Source: Streptomyces sp. NBC_00820
GTDB lineage: Bacteria; Actinomycetota; Actinomycetes; Streptomycetales; Streptomycetaceae
Length of the DNA stretch: 64,000 nucleotides
Direction of reading: 5' to 3'
Assembly: GCF_036347055.1 (NCBI RefSeq)
Contig: NZ_CP108882.1
Location: 6,188,001 to 6,252,000 of the forward strand
A program made the translations under genes and the position numbers. Shown piece by piece: positions 24,564-34,100 of the stretch. Positions within the stretch are counted from its first letter, which is position 1, and each line of letters begins with the position of its first letter. Under the pieces are notes generated by a model. It made no database searches. It had not been told where the DNA came from and saw nothing but the letters and a program-made list of their open reading frames with translations.

Positions 24564-25592
24564 CTATCGGCCGTGCAGCGTGCGCAGCCGCAGCAGACGC
24601 ACGTAGACGTCCCGGGAAAGCCGGGACCGGTAGTTGCGGTCGTGGCGCAGCGAACGCGCCTCGATCCGCAGTCGCAGCAGCGCGGACCGCAGTGCGAGTC
24701 CGAACGGTGAGGGACCGGCGACGCCGGGCGCTCGTGGATCCACCGGGTAACCCAGCGCCTGCTTCACGGGGCCGGTGACCTTGTCCACCAGCAGCCGTTC
24801 GCGTTCGGTCAGGGCCGTCCGGTGCGCGCCGACCCGGCTGGTGCTGACCGGCTTTCCGGCCTGCCGCCAGGACTCGGAGAGCGCGGAGGTCTGCCGGGCC
24901 GCCACCGTGGTGTGATGGGCCAGCATGGCCGGTTCCATACGCTCGCCGAGGAAGGCACACAGCGCGGTCAGTTCCCGCTCGGGGGCGGCCACGAGGTCCT
25001 CGTAGCGCAGCAGACGCACCACGTCGGGCCCCCACGTGTCCTGTGCGGCCAGGGCGCGTTCCTGCTGCCGGCGCCACAGGAGCGCCATGCGGTAGGGGTG
25101 GCTGGGGCCGAACACCGCGCGTTTGGCCGATGCCGCCACGTCACAGGGTTCGCGGACCAGCCAGACGAAGCGCGCGCCCGGGTACTCGGCGAGTACCTCC
25201 TCGACGTGGTCGACCATGAAGGTGCTCTTGCAGCCCCAGCGGGACGCGCCCTCGGCCCGCCGGTGCTCCTCGTAGATCGCGGCGACCACTCCGAACAGCG
25301 TCGGAGTCGCGGCCTTGGTGACCCGGTCCGCGTCGACCGGGTGCGGCCAGGGGTGGATGTGCCGTCTGAGCAGGCCCAGGGCGTCGGCGACCAGGCGGGC
25401 ACGGTTGTCCTCGTGCGCCAGGTCGCCGTAGCGCTCGGCGAGTGGAGCGAAGTACCGCATGAAGTGGGGCGGATGCGGGACCGTGATCCTCGAGTGCGCG
25501 TCCAGCATCAGCCTCAGCAGATTCGAACCAGACCGTTCGGTCCCGATGATCAGTACGGGACCGTCGGTCCTGTCCGGGCCCACCGATGTCAT
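24564..25592 (-). CDS. Sulfotransferase family protein
   Basis: The 342-residue protein has a clear 5'-phosphosulfate loop, IIGTERSGSNLLRLMLDAH (15-33), a 3'-phosphate site FVWLVREPCDVAASAKRAV and the later LLRYEDLVAAPE. Length is standard for bacterial PAPS-dependent sulfotransferases. The start ATG overlaps the stop of the radical SAM gene (ATGA), so the two are coupled. A 109-bp gap with GC-rich dyads separates it from the methyltransferase gene. It is the second sulfotransferase of the cluster, and the pair parallels the two described for nucleocidin. The acceptor is unknown. Confidence 0.88.
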   Translation of the reverse strand: MTSVGPDRTDGPVLIIGTERSGSNLLRLMLDAHSRITVPHPPHFMRYFAPLAERYGDLAHEDNRARLVADALGLLRRHIHPWPHPVDADRVTKAATPTLFGVVAAIYEEHRRAEGASRWGCKSTFMVDHVEEVLAEYPGARFVWLVREPCDVAASAKRAVFGPSHPYRMALLWRRQQERALAAQDTWGPDVVRLLRYEDLVAAPERELTALCAFLGERMEPAMLAHHTTVAARQTSALSESWRQAGKPVSTSRVGAHRTALTERERLLVDKVTGPVKQALGYPVDPRAPGVAGPSPFGLALRSALLRLRIEARSLRHDRNYRSRLSRDVYVRLLRLRTLHGR

Positions 25593-27265
25593 GCTTGCCC
25601 GGTGGCGGCCGTGTCACCCATGAGCTTCGCCCCGCTCCGCATGAGACTGCTGCCGGCGGCGGCGGTCTCGGGGGACGCGCACTGGTCGAGGGTGTACCGC
25701 TCCGAGCCGGGCGCCAGCGGGCCGGCGCCGGAACTCCACTGGGCCCGCCAGCCCTGGCCGGCGTAGTCCGTGGAGCGGGCCAGACCGTCGTCGGACTGCG
25801 GGTGGAAGTACTGGAAGTTCTCCGGGTAGTGCCGGAAGTCCATGACGGGGCCCGGCTGGTAGGCGTCGTAGATCCGCTTGTAGGCGTCCCGGCACATCTG
25901 CTCGTCCAGCCCGCTCACGTTGAGGAACTCGTCCTCGTGCAGGGCCTGTTCGATGGACAGCCAGTTGAGGTGGTCGATCTCGGAGCGGATGGTCCCGCTG
26001 CCGACGGCCTGCTTGTAGACGGTGGTGCCGGGCATGGCCGACAGGTACTTCACGCGAGTCACGTGGTTGTACGACTCCGCGAAGTCGACCATGTGGTTCA
26101 GCGACTCCTCGCTCTCGTTGGGCAGGCCGACGATGAGCAGCGAGCCGAACCGGACACCGGCGTCGAAGGTGGTGCGCATGGCCCGCACGGTGAGGTTCTC
26201 ACTGCTGCCCTTGCGGGCCTCGCGCAGCACCTCGCTGCCGAGCGACTCCACGCCGTACAGGATGATGTCGGCGCCCGAGTCCCGCATGGCGTTGATCCTC
26301 GGCACGTCCATGTCCGCGCAGCGCGTCAGGCAGGTCCAGCGGATGTCGTGGTCCTTGATGACATCGCAGATCTCGAGCGTCTGGCGGCGGTGCGAGCTGA
26401 AGGTGAGGTCGACGAAGAAGGAGAAGTCGATGTTGTACTGGCTTTTCAGCCAGGCCATGTCCCGGTCCATCTTCTCCGGGGACTTGGCCCTCACCTGCGG
26501 TGTCGTGCGGTAGCAGAAGGAGCAGTCCATCTTGCAGCCGCGACTGTAGGAGCTGATGATCTGCGGCTGCAGACCCATCGGGCTCTGCGCCTGGGGCCAC
26601 AGGTCGAGCCGCATCCTCGGCAGTGCGTCGAGGTCCATCATCTGGCCGCGCGGCCGGGTGCGCTTGGTCTCGCCCTCCGCGGTCTTGTACCAGAGGCCGT
26701 GGATGTTGGGAAGATCCTGTTCCCATTTCCCGGCCGAGTAGCTCTCCATGAGCTCCAGAATGGTGATCTCGCCCTCGCTGATCACCGCGACGTCGCAGTC
26801 GGTGCTGTCCATGAAGATATGGGGCACGGACGTGACGAGGGAACCGCCGCAGATGATCGGCACGTTCGGTTCGGCCTCCCGCACCTTCGCCATGAGTTCA
26901 CGGCAGAAGGGGAAGTTGTCCTCGAACGTGCACACACCCAGCACGTCGGTCTGGCCGACGATCTGGTCGTAGGCCGATTTCAGCGGGTCGAGATCGTAGC
27001 GGACGTCGACGATGCGCACCGGATAACCGGCGTTGTGCAGCACCGTCGAGATATACGTCGCGCCCTCGTAGGGGGAGGTCAGGAAGAACTCCCAGCCGCG
27101 CGGCATGGTGAACGGGGACGGGCCCACGAGGAGGGTGAAGCGGGGCAGCGAGGGATCCGTCCGCACGGGCGTGGTGTCCTGCTCGCGCATCTGGCGCATG
27201 TACCGCTGATCCACTGAGTCGTCGGCGTTCGCGTACAGTTCTATGGCCAGGGATTTGGGCGCCAT
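25589..27265 (-). CDS. B12-binding-domain radical SAM enzyme
   Basis: The 558-residue protein has an N-terminal Rossmann-like domain (about 40-185: STVLHNAGYPVRIVDVR, DVLGVCTFEDNFPF, ICGGSLVTSVP, VISEGE), as in cobalamin-dependent radical SAM enzymes. The radical SAM barrel has Cys244, Cys248 and Cys251 in GCKMDCSFCYR, with ADIILYGVESLGSE later. The DxHxxG motif for base-off cobalamin is not present, as in several subgroups. The start is well marked by GGAGG 8 nt upstream. A radical SAM gene (nucJ) is required for the 5'-O-sulfamoyl group of nucleocidin as I recall the published disruptions, so this enzyme is a prime candidate for a step in sulfamate formation. The enzyme acts in the cytoplasm and is oxygen-sensitive. 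Confidence 0.88.
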   Translation of the reverse strand: MAPKSLAIELYANADDSVDQRYMRQMREQDTTPVRTDPSLPRFTLLVGPSPFTMPRGWEFFLTSPYEGATYISTVLHNAGYPVRIVDVRYDLDPLKSAYDQIVGQTDVLGVCTFEDNFPFCRELMAKVREAEPNVPIICGGSLVTSVPHIFMDSTDCDVAVISEGEITILELMESYSAGKWEQDLPNIHGLWYKTAEGETKRTRPRGQMMDLDALPRMRLDLWPQAQSPMGLQPQIISSYSRGCKMDCSFCYRTTPQVRAKSPEKMDRDMAWLKSQYNIDFSFFVDLTFSSHRRQTLEICDVIKDHDIRWTCLTRCADMDVPRINAMRDSGADIILYGVESLGSEVLREARKGSSENLTVRAMRTTFDAGVRFGSLLIVGLPNESEESLNHMVDFAESYNHVTRVKYLSAMPGTTVYKQAVGSGTIRSEIDHLNWLSIEQALHEDEFLNVSGLDEQMCRDAYKRIYDAYQPGPVMDFRHYPENFQYFHPQSDDGLARSTDYAGQGWRAQWSSGAGPLAPGSERYTLDQCASPETAAAGSSLMRSGAKLMGDTAATGQA

Positions 27266-27433
27266 CCGAGATTTCCTCCGGCTCGGTCGCGGTATCTGGG
27301 GCGCGCTCCGATTTTCGCGTTTCCCGTGGGGGGCGGGGCGCGGAACACGGTCAAGCCTGACATGGCACCGATGACGCGTAAAGCTCGCCGATGAACAAGT
27401 GCACGTCGGCTGCCGGGTATTGGGTTGGTGAGC

Positions 27434-28420
27434 CTAGGCGGTTTCCTGCTCGCGGACGCTCAGCGCGTCCGCCACTTCCTGCCATGCCCGGGAGCAGTCG
27501 TTGGCCAGGGTGATGACGAGGTCGGTGCAGTGCGCGGGGACGCCGCTGAGGAGGTGCTGCCGGCCGGTGCCGGAGACGAGCGCGTGCGCGTGCAGCAGCT
27601 TCAGCAGGGCACGGCCCGTCTCGGTGAAGCGCAGCGAAGGGTCCTTGCGCAGCCGCCGCAGCAGCTCCGCGGGGTCGCCGTCGGCAGCGCCGACGACGCA
27701 CGGGGCCGGCTTGTTCTGGGCCGGTTCCTCCCCCTGAGTGCCGGTCCGGCGCCCGCGCTCGGGTACCGGCTCCTGGCCGAGCCTGAGCCGCTCCCGTACG
27801 TCATGGGCGGTGCCGAGGGAGATGCCGCTGCGGCGGGCCACCTCGCGCAGCGGAAGGTCCGGATGGTCGGCGATCAGCCGGCCGGCCTCGCGGCGCCCCT
27901 CGGAGGCGTCGATCGGCCGGACGCGGCCGTCCCGGCCGAGGCGCGCGTTCGACTGACGGACTTCTCCGGTTGAACGGCGGCGAACGGACGCTACGGTCTT
28001 CGGGGACAACCCGGCCACCGCGGCGATGGTGCGGTCGGACCAGTGCGGATGCGTACTGATGATGCGCTCGGCCGCGGCGGTGCGATCGGCCCGCGAGAGC
28101 GGCAGCCCGTGGCGCACGTTGCTCTGGACCGCCAGCACGAATGCGTCCGCGACCGACCCGTCGAAGAACCGGACCTGGATCGTGCGGTCATTTCGCAGAA
28201 GTGCCGCCCGTAACCGATGCATTCCGTCGATGACGCGCATGGTGGGGCGGTGGATGAGGATGGGGGGAAGTTCCGAGCTCAACGCCGATATCAGGTCGGT
28301 GTGTTCTTGGCACTCGCCGTCCAGTCGGGGCGAGTCCGACGGATGCAGGAAATCGATGGGAACGCTGTGTACTGCCTCGCTCGGGCTGGAACACGGACCG
28401 TCTTGGAAGTCACCACGCAC
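27434..28420 (-). CDS. StrR/NovG-like pathway activator with ParB-type domain
   Basis: The protein of about 328 residues has the StrR-family core: ELPPILIHRPTMRVIDGMHR (ParB-like), VRFFDGSVADAFVLAVQSNV, then the helix-turn-helix region HPHWSDRTIAAVAGLSPKTV and a second one, LREVARRSGISLGTAHDVR. StrR, NovG and relatives activate antibiotic gene clusters by binding GTTCRACTG-N11-CRGTYGAAC. GTG 28420 was chosen because GGAGG is 4 nt upstream and family similarity starts just after it; an ATG at 28513 would add unrelated sequence. It is divergent from the first sulfatase gene. A perfect consensus site lies inside its own coding region and a near-perfect one upstream of the second sulfatase. Confidence 0.85.
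   Translation of the reverse strand: MRGDFQDGPCSSPSEAVHSVPIDFLHPSDSPRLDGECQEHTDLISALSSELPPILIHRPTMRVIDGMHRLRAALLRNDRTIQVRFFDGSVADAFVLAVQSNVRHGLPLSRADRTAAAERIISTHPHWSDRTIAAVAGLSPKTVASVRRRSTGEVRQSNARLGRDGRVRPIDASEGRREAGRLIADHPDLPLREVARRSGISLGTAHDVRERLRLGQEPVPERGRRTGTQGEEPAQNKPAPCVVGAADGDPAELLRRLRKDPSLRFTETGRALLKLLHAHALVSGTGRQHLLSGVPAHCTDLVITLANDCSRAWQEVADALSVREQETA
27946..27974. promoter_or_regulatory. Perfect StrR/NovG-type binding site inside the regulator gene
   Basis: GTTCGACTG (27946-27954), 11 nt, then CGGTTGAAC (27966-27974) fits the published consensus GTTCRACTG-N11-CRGTYGAAC exactly. It lies in the helix-turn-helix coding region, about 450 nt into the gene, so it could serve autoregulation or be a by-product of coding constraint. 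Confidence 0.6.
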
Positions 28421-28758
28421 AGAGCCTCCAGAGTAGTAAGAAGTGCTCGGTTGAACGGGCGGAACGGGCAGTAAGATACGGAGATCTTCATCATCCGCCA
28501 GGCGGTGACCCATTCACGCCGAATTCGGCGGATGCTCGTTGCCTCCGCGCGGCCGGTCTATGTTTACTCGTACACAACAGGGTGTCCAGGGGGGCGGGTT
28601 CGGCCGATCCGTCTTGGCCTAATTCACCTTCCTCATCGTAGGGAGACGCGACTCGTTTCGGTCGTTCTCCGGTCCGGCTGTCCTGAACGCCTCCCCCAGT
28701 CGGTGCGATCCGGCACCTCGACCCTCCGTAATCAAGCCACACCGGGAAGAGCACGCTC
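28421..28758. other. Divergent promoter region between the StrR-like regulator and sulfatase 1
   Basis: These 338 bp contain a perfect 14-bp palindrome CGCCGAATTCGGCG at 28518-28531 and a StrR half-site CGGTTGAAC at 28448-28456, 28 nt upstream of the regulator start. GGGAAGAG precedes the sulfatase ATG. No small ORF with clear coding support is seen. Confidence 0.5.
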
Positions 28759-29913
28759 ATGGGAAATGTCCTGTTCGTATCCCTCGACACGGTGCGGGCC
28801 GATGTCGCCTACTCGGGGCGGATGCCCGGTATCGAGGCGCTCCGCCGCCGGGGCGTCACCTTCCGGCAGGCGATCTCCTCGGCGCCCCTCACCCCGATCA
28901 GCCACGCCAGCGTCTTCACCGGTCTTCAACCCACCCGGCACGGCATCCGCCATCTTCTGCGCGAGAAGCTCCGGCCCGATGTCACGACGATCGCCGAGCG
29001 GCTGCGCGCGGCCGGCTACAACACGGGCGCCGTGGTCTCGTGCCCCGGCATGAACAAGTGGTACGGCCTGGACCGCGGCTTCGACTTCTACGACGACGAG
29101 ATACCCCGCCTGCCGGACGGCAGCGACCCGTTGACGGTCGGGGACGTGAAGATGCGCGGCCTGGCACTCAAGCGGGCGCCCCTGGTCGTCGACCGCGCGC
29201 TGGAGTGGCTCGCCGGGCAGCAGGAGCCGTTCTTCCTCTTCGCGCACTTCTTCGACGCCCACTGGCCCTACGAGCCGCCGGAGGACGTCGGCGTGCCCGT
29301 CGACAACCCCTACGAGGGCGAGGTGGCGTACAGCGACCACTACCTCCAGCGGCTTCTCGCCGGGATCGAGGAACAGGGGCACGCGCTCGACGACCTGCTG
29401 ATCGTCCTCTTCTCCGACCACGGTGAGGACCTCGCGGGCTGGTACCCCAACGACCACGCCGGGGACCTCGGCCACCCCTACGAGGAAGGGCACGGCTGCC
29501 TCCTGTTCGACGCCACCCAGCACGTGCCGATGATTTTCAGCGGACCCGGACTGCCGCGCGGCGCCGCCGTCGACAGCCAGGTACGTCTGGTGGACATCGC
29601 GCCGACCGTCCTCGACCTGCTCGGCATGGAGAAGGCCGACGGCGACGGCGCCTCCCTCACGGAGTTCTTCACCGACGGCGAGGGCACCTCCCGCCCCGCC
29701 TACTCGGAGACGTACTACCCGGAGGAGCGGCGGGCCGACGGCCAGTACCCGGACCTGCTGCCGCTCACCTCGGTACGGTTCTCCGACGACGCCGGCCGAC
29801 GCAAGGTGATCTGGCACGTGGGCGGTGACCGGGTGGACGCCTACGACCTGACGGCCGATCCCCACGAACAGCAGGGACAGGCCCTCGTCGTGCCCGGAGA
29901 CCAACAGGGCTGA
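28759..29913 (+). CDS. Sulfatase-superfamily hydrolase 1, lacking the formylglycine Cys/Ser motif
   Basis: The 384-residue protein has the alkaline-phosphatase/sulfatase fold: metal ligands in FVSLDTVRAD (9-18) and LFSDHGEDL, plus HFFDAHWPYEPP and VDIAPTVLDLLG. The activation motif C/S-x-P-S-R of true sulfatases is replaced by PLTPISHASVFTG. Formylglycine therefore cannot form and Thr is the likely nucleophile, as in phospho- or sulfo-transferring members such as LtaS-type enzymes. No signal peptide is visible, so it acts in the cytoplasm. It is divergent from the StrR-like regulator and stands alone. Two sulfatase-like genes (nucG, nucI) are needed for nucleocidin sulfamoylation as I recall, and this is probably one counterpart; its chemistry may be transfer rather than hydrolysis. 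Confidence 0.85.
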   Translation: MGNVLFVSLDTVRADVAYSGRMPGIEALRRRGVTFRQAISSAPLTPISHASVFTGLQPTRHGIRHLLREKLRPDVTTIAERLRAAGYNTGAVVSCPGMNKWYGLDRGFDFYDDEIPRLPDGSDPLTVGDVKMRGLALKRAPLVVDRALEWLAGQQEPFFLFAHFFDAHWPYEPPEDVGVPVDNPYEGEVAYSDHYLQRLLAGIEEQGHALDDLLIVLFSDHGEDLAGWYPNDHAGDLGHPYEEGHGCLLFDATQHVPMIFSGPGLPRGAAVDSQVRLVDIAPTVLDLLGMEKADGDGASLTEFFTDGEGTSRPAYSETYYPEERRADGQYPDLLPLTSVRFSDDAGRRKVIWHVGGDRVDAYDLTADPHEQQGQALVVPGDQQG

Positions 29914-29914
29914 A

Positions 29915-29981
29915 CGCGCCTGCGGGCCACCGCCGCTTCCGCCGACAGCCGGGCGGACGCGCGTCGTGGCCCGCAGGCGCG
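29915..29981. terminator. Bidirectional terminator between convergent sulfatase 1 and GNAT genes
   Basis: A perfect 16-bp inverted repeat (CGCGCCTGCGGGCCAC at 29915-29930, complement at 29966-29981) with a 35-nt loop lies between two convergent stop codons. Confidence 0.75.
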
Positions 29982-29987
29982 CCCGGT

Positions 29988-31154
29988 TCAGCTCCCGCCC
30001 TTCGCTCCCTCCACGATGGACTCGATCCGCCGCTCGTGCATCAGCGTGACGAGGCGACAGGTCTCCGCCAGGTCGTCACCGAGTGCCTCGGGCCCCTTGA
30101 GGTACCAGAACAGCTTCCGGGGGACACAACCGCGCCGGAGCTTGGTCGTGTAGCCCTCCGGGCCGTAGTTGATCTCCCGGACGCCGCGCCGCAGCGCCTC
30201 CTGGACCATCGCGTAGTAGCCCAGGTTGAAATGCGCGAAGCTGTCCGTTCCGGCGCGGCCGACGTCACGGGCCGCCATCTTCACGTGGATGACACCCGCC
30301 CGCTCCAGGAACACCGCGAACGCCAGGAGTTCGCCGTCGCGACGGCCGACCAGCATGTGCGCGTACTCGCCGACGTTCTCCACCACGGAGCGGAAGACGG
30401 CCCTCTCGCCCTCGAAGTCGTAGGGACTGCCGTACTTCTCCTGCAGCCGGGCCTGCATGTCCGCGATCGTGTCGAGGTTGTCCTCGATGGACTCCAGGCC
30501 CACGGTGAAGCCGCTCTCCTCGAAGACGCGACGCTCCCGCAGGACGCCGCGGCGGCGGCTGAGGGTGTCCAGATAGCCCTCGAAGGAGTCGAAGGTGATC
30601 GGCAGCACACAGGTCGCGCCGGTCTGGACGGCCTGATAGCCCTCCTGTTCCAGTGCCTCACGGACCTCCCGCTCACCCTCCTCCACATAGAGAACGGCCG
30701 AGCAGTCGGCCTCCCACGCACCCCGCGCCTCGTCCATCTCCCGCACCAGCGGACGCAGCACGTCGGGCCGGCCGGACCACGACAGTCCGTGGGTGAAGCC
30801 GAACGGGGCCGTGCACACGACCGATCGGCCCAGCGTCGCCTCGATCCGCTCCGCGAGATACGCGGCCCGCTGCCGTTCCCCGGCCGAGAGCACGCTCAGC
30901 AGGGACTCGTTGCGCAGATGCCCGGAGGCCAGGCCGGCCGGAGTGAAGAAGGGCGGGACACCCGGGCCGATCGCGTACAGCGCGGCGGAGGCACGCACCG
31001 CGCCGGTCTCGTCGCGCCGCAGCACGTACCGCTGCCGGTCGGTGAGCGCCCCCTCGACACTCGTCGTCCAGCCAGGCGTGAGGAAGACGTTGTGCCGCGG
31101 GTCGGCAGGCCACTGCGGCACCTCCGCGATCTTCGTGTACCACTCCGGCTTCAT
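29988..31154 (-). CDS. GNAT/FemAB-fold acyl- or aminoacyl-transferase
   Basis: The protein of about 388 residues has a double GNAT-like fold of the DUF482/BioF2 type (MHFNLGY-like motif SFAHFNLGYYAMVQEALRRG, then INYGPEGYTTKLRRG near the C-terminus). The middle has the GNAT-typical AHMLVGRRDGELLAFAVFL. Related proteins are annotated as GNAT acetyltransferases or FemX-like aminoacyl transferases. It is the last gene of the operon that starts with the HisRS-like gene, 16 nt after the NRPS stop. AGGGGA is best spaced for ATG 31154; GTG 31163 and 31157 are alternatives. A role in acylating the nucleoside or the peptide product is inferred from context only. Confidence 0.72.
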   Translation of the reverse strand: MKPEWYTKIAEVPQWPADPRHNVFLTPGWTTSVEGALTDRQRYVLRRDETGAVRASAALYAIGPGVPPFFTPAGLASGHLRNESLLSVLSAGERQRAAYLAERIEATLGRSVVCTAPFGFTHGLSWSGRPDVLRPLVREMDEARGAWEADCSAVLYVEEGEREVREALEQEGYQAVQTGATCVLPITFDSFEGYLDTLSRRRGVLRERRVFEESGFTVGLESIEDNLDTIADMQARLQEKYGSPYDFEGERAVFRSVVENVGEYAHMLVGRRDGELLAFAVFLERAGVIHVKMAARDVGRAGTDSFAHFNLGYYAMVQEALRRGVREINYGPEGYTTKLRRGCVPRKLFWYLKGPEALGDDLAETCRLVTLMHERRIESIVEGAKGGS

Positions 31155-31170
31155 CACTCGCACGTCCCCT

Positions 31171-34100
31171 TCACTTCTGCGCTGTCACACCGCTTGCGGG
31201 TGCGTCGGAACCCGTCTGACGCCCGTACCGCTCGGCCGGTCCGCCAGGCGGCGGCAGGAAACCCTCCCGCTCGAACGCGGCGACGTAGCGGGCGAAGAGC
31301 GCCTCGTCGACCGGCGGCAGGGTGACGCCGACCGTGTGCAGGGCGCGACGGGTCGGCTCGGAGTCGAACACACACGGACCGGTCGACCCGGCCCGCTCCT
31401 GTTCGGCCTCCTCCGGCGGGATCAGACCGAGCAGCGGGAAGGCCGCGTTGCCCGGGGCGCGTTCCACCCGGCGGTGCCACTCGGCGAGCGGGACGTCGTC
31501 CAGCGTGTGGCCGAGCGCCCGCAGCAGCCGTACGGCCTCGGCGAGGCGCAGCGGGCGCTCGCCGGAGAGGTGGTAGGTGCCGCCCGCGGTGGACGGATCG
31601 AGGGCGAGGGCCGCGATCGCCGCGCTCACACCGTCCACGGGCACCAGGTCGAAGGCGGGGGCGTAGCCGGCGGGGGCCGCGCCCGCCTGCAGGCAGCCCC
31701 TGACGAACAGCCAGAAGAAGTCCGAGGTCTGGCAGAGCCCACTGGTGCTGTCGCCGCTGATCCGGGTGGGCCGGAACACCGTGACCGGTAACCCGCGCCG
31801 TCTGGCCTCGTCCACCAGGGCCTCGGCCACCCACTTGGTGCGCGCGTAGCCATGGCGCAGCAGGCTCCCGTCACCGCGCGGCGTGTCGGCGTGGATCCGC
31901 GCCCCGGCCGGGCCCTCGGGCGGGTAGACCCCGACGGTCGACACATGGCTGACCGGCACGCCGCGGTGGGCCGCCGCCAGTCGCAGTACCTCCGCCGTGC
32001 CGTCCACGTTCGTCGCCTTCAACCTCTCGTAGGGCAGCGTCAGGTTCACGGCGGCGCCCACGTGGAAGACGGCGTCGGCGTTCCGCGCCAGCCGGTCGGC
32101 CTCATCGGGCGCCAGGCCCAGCCAGGGCCGAGCCAGGTCACCGGCGACCGCCCTGACGCGGTCCGGCCGCCACGCGGACGCCAGGCCGTAGCGCAGCAGG
32201 GCGTGCCGCAGACGGTGCTCGGCCGCGTCCGCGTCACCGGCGCGGACCAGGCAGGTGACGACGGCGTCGCTGCGCTTGAGCAGCTCCCGCAGGACGAACG
32301 CGCCGAGGAACCCGGTGGCACCCGTCAGCAGGACCTCGCGCGGCGCGGCGGCCGACCGGACCGGGCCGCCCGCGGGGACGATCGAGGGATCGAGCACCGC
32401 CTCCGCGGCGAGGCCGGAACGCCTCGTGGCACCGGCCGGGCCCCGGACGAGCCGGGTCAGAGCGGCCGGAGTCGGCGCGTTGAACACGTCCGCCGGGCGC
32501 AGTTCCAGGCCCAGCTCGGCGCGCAGGGCGACGACGAGTCGCACGGCGAGCAGGGAGTCACCGCCCAGCGCGAAGAACTCGTCGTCAGGGCCGACGTGAC
32601 CGGCGCCGAGGACATCGGCCCACACGGCGGCGACGGAGCCGACCAGACCCGGCGCGGCGCTCTCCCGGGCCGCGGGCCGGGCCGGGCGGGCCTCCGCGTA
32701 CCGTGCGCGCAGGGCGGCCCGGTCGGTCTTGCCGGTCGCCGTGCGCGGAAAAGCCGGGACAGGGAGCAGAACCGTGGGCACCAGCGGTGCGGGAAGCCGT
32801 GCGGCGAGCGCCGTGCGGACCTCCGCGGGGTCGGCACGGCCCGTGTAACAGGCCATGAGACGCCGGTCCGCCGGAGTGCGTCCCGTCACCAGGACAGCCG
32901 CGTCGCCCACCCCGGGCAGCCCCTGGAGCACCGCCTCCACCTCGCCGGGCTCCGTCCGGTAGCCGCGGATCTTCACCTGGTCGTCGGTACGGCCCAGGAA
33001 ACGGATCGTCCCGTCCGCCTCGATCCTGCCGAGGTCGCCGGTGCGGTAGAGCAGGGCGGTGCCGTGGGCGTCGGCCGGGTCCGGGACGAAACGGCCGGGC
33101 GGCCCGTTCGTGACGTATCCCGTTGCGACGCAGGCTCCGCTCACGCAGATCTCGCCCGGCACGCCGACAGGACGGGGCCGCAACCGGCCGTCGAGCACCC
33201 GCACCACACTGCCGGGCACCGCGCGGCCGATGGGCGGCCGGTCGGGCCAGGCCGAGGGGTCACCCGTGAGCGGCTCCCGGGTGACCACATGCGTCTCCGA
33301 GGGGCCGTACTGGTTCTCCAGCCGGGCCCCGGGAGCCGCCGAAGCGAAGAACGACCGGATGGCCGGCGTGACGATGAGCTCCTCGCCGGCCGTCACCACC
33401 TCACGCAGACCGGCCGCGCGGCGGCCGACGGTCACGGCGTACTCGGCGAGCTGTTCCAGGGCCACGTACGGCAGGAAGAGGCGCTCCACCGCGTGCCGTT
33501 CGACGAAGTCCAGCAGGCGGTGCGGATCGGTGCGCACCTCGTCCGGCACCAGTACGAGCCGGCCGCCCGAGCCCCAGGTCGCGAAGATCTCCTGGAAGGC
33601 CACGTCGAAGCCGGGAGCGGCGAACTGCAGGGTCCTGGTGCCGTCCCCGGCCGAGGAGACCCGGCACTGCCACTCCACGAGCGAGGCCAGCGAACGGTGG
33701 GGGAGCGTCACGCCCTTGGGCCGGCCGGTCGAGCCCGACGTGTACACCACGTAGGCCGTGTCCTCGGAGCCGACCGGGGGCAGCGCGAGGCCGCCGGGCG
33801 TGCCGGCGAGGTCGCCGGGCCGCAGAACCGGTACTCCAGGCGGCGGCGCCGGCGGCTTCGGGCCGTCCGCGGCGAGCAGGGCCGCGGTACCGCTGTCCCG
33901 CAGCAGGAACTCGGCCCGCCCCGCGGGCAGCGCGGGATCGAGGCACAGGCAGACGGCGCCCGCACGCATCACACCGAGCAGGGCGACGGCGGTGCCGGTC
34001 GTGCGTGCCCCGTGCAGGGCCACGACCCGGCCGCTCAGGCCTCTCGCCACCAGGGCCCGGGCCACGGCCCCGGAACGCGCCCACAGTTCCGCGTAGGTGA

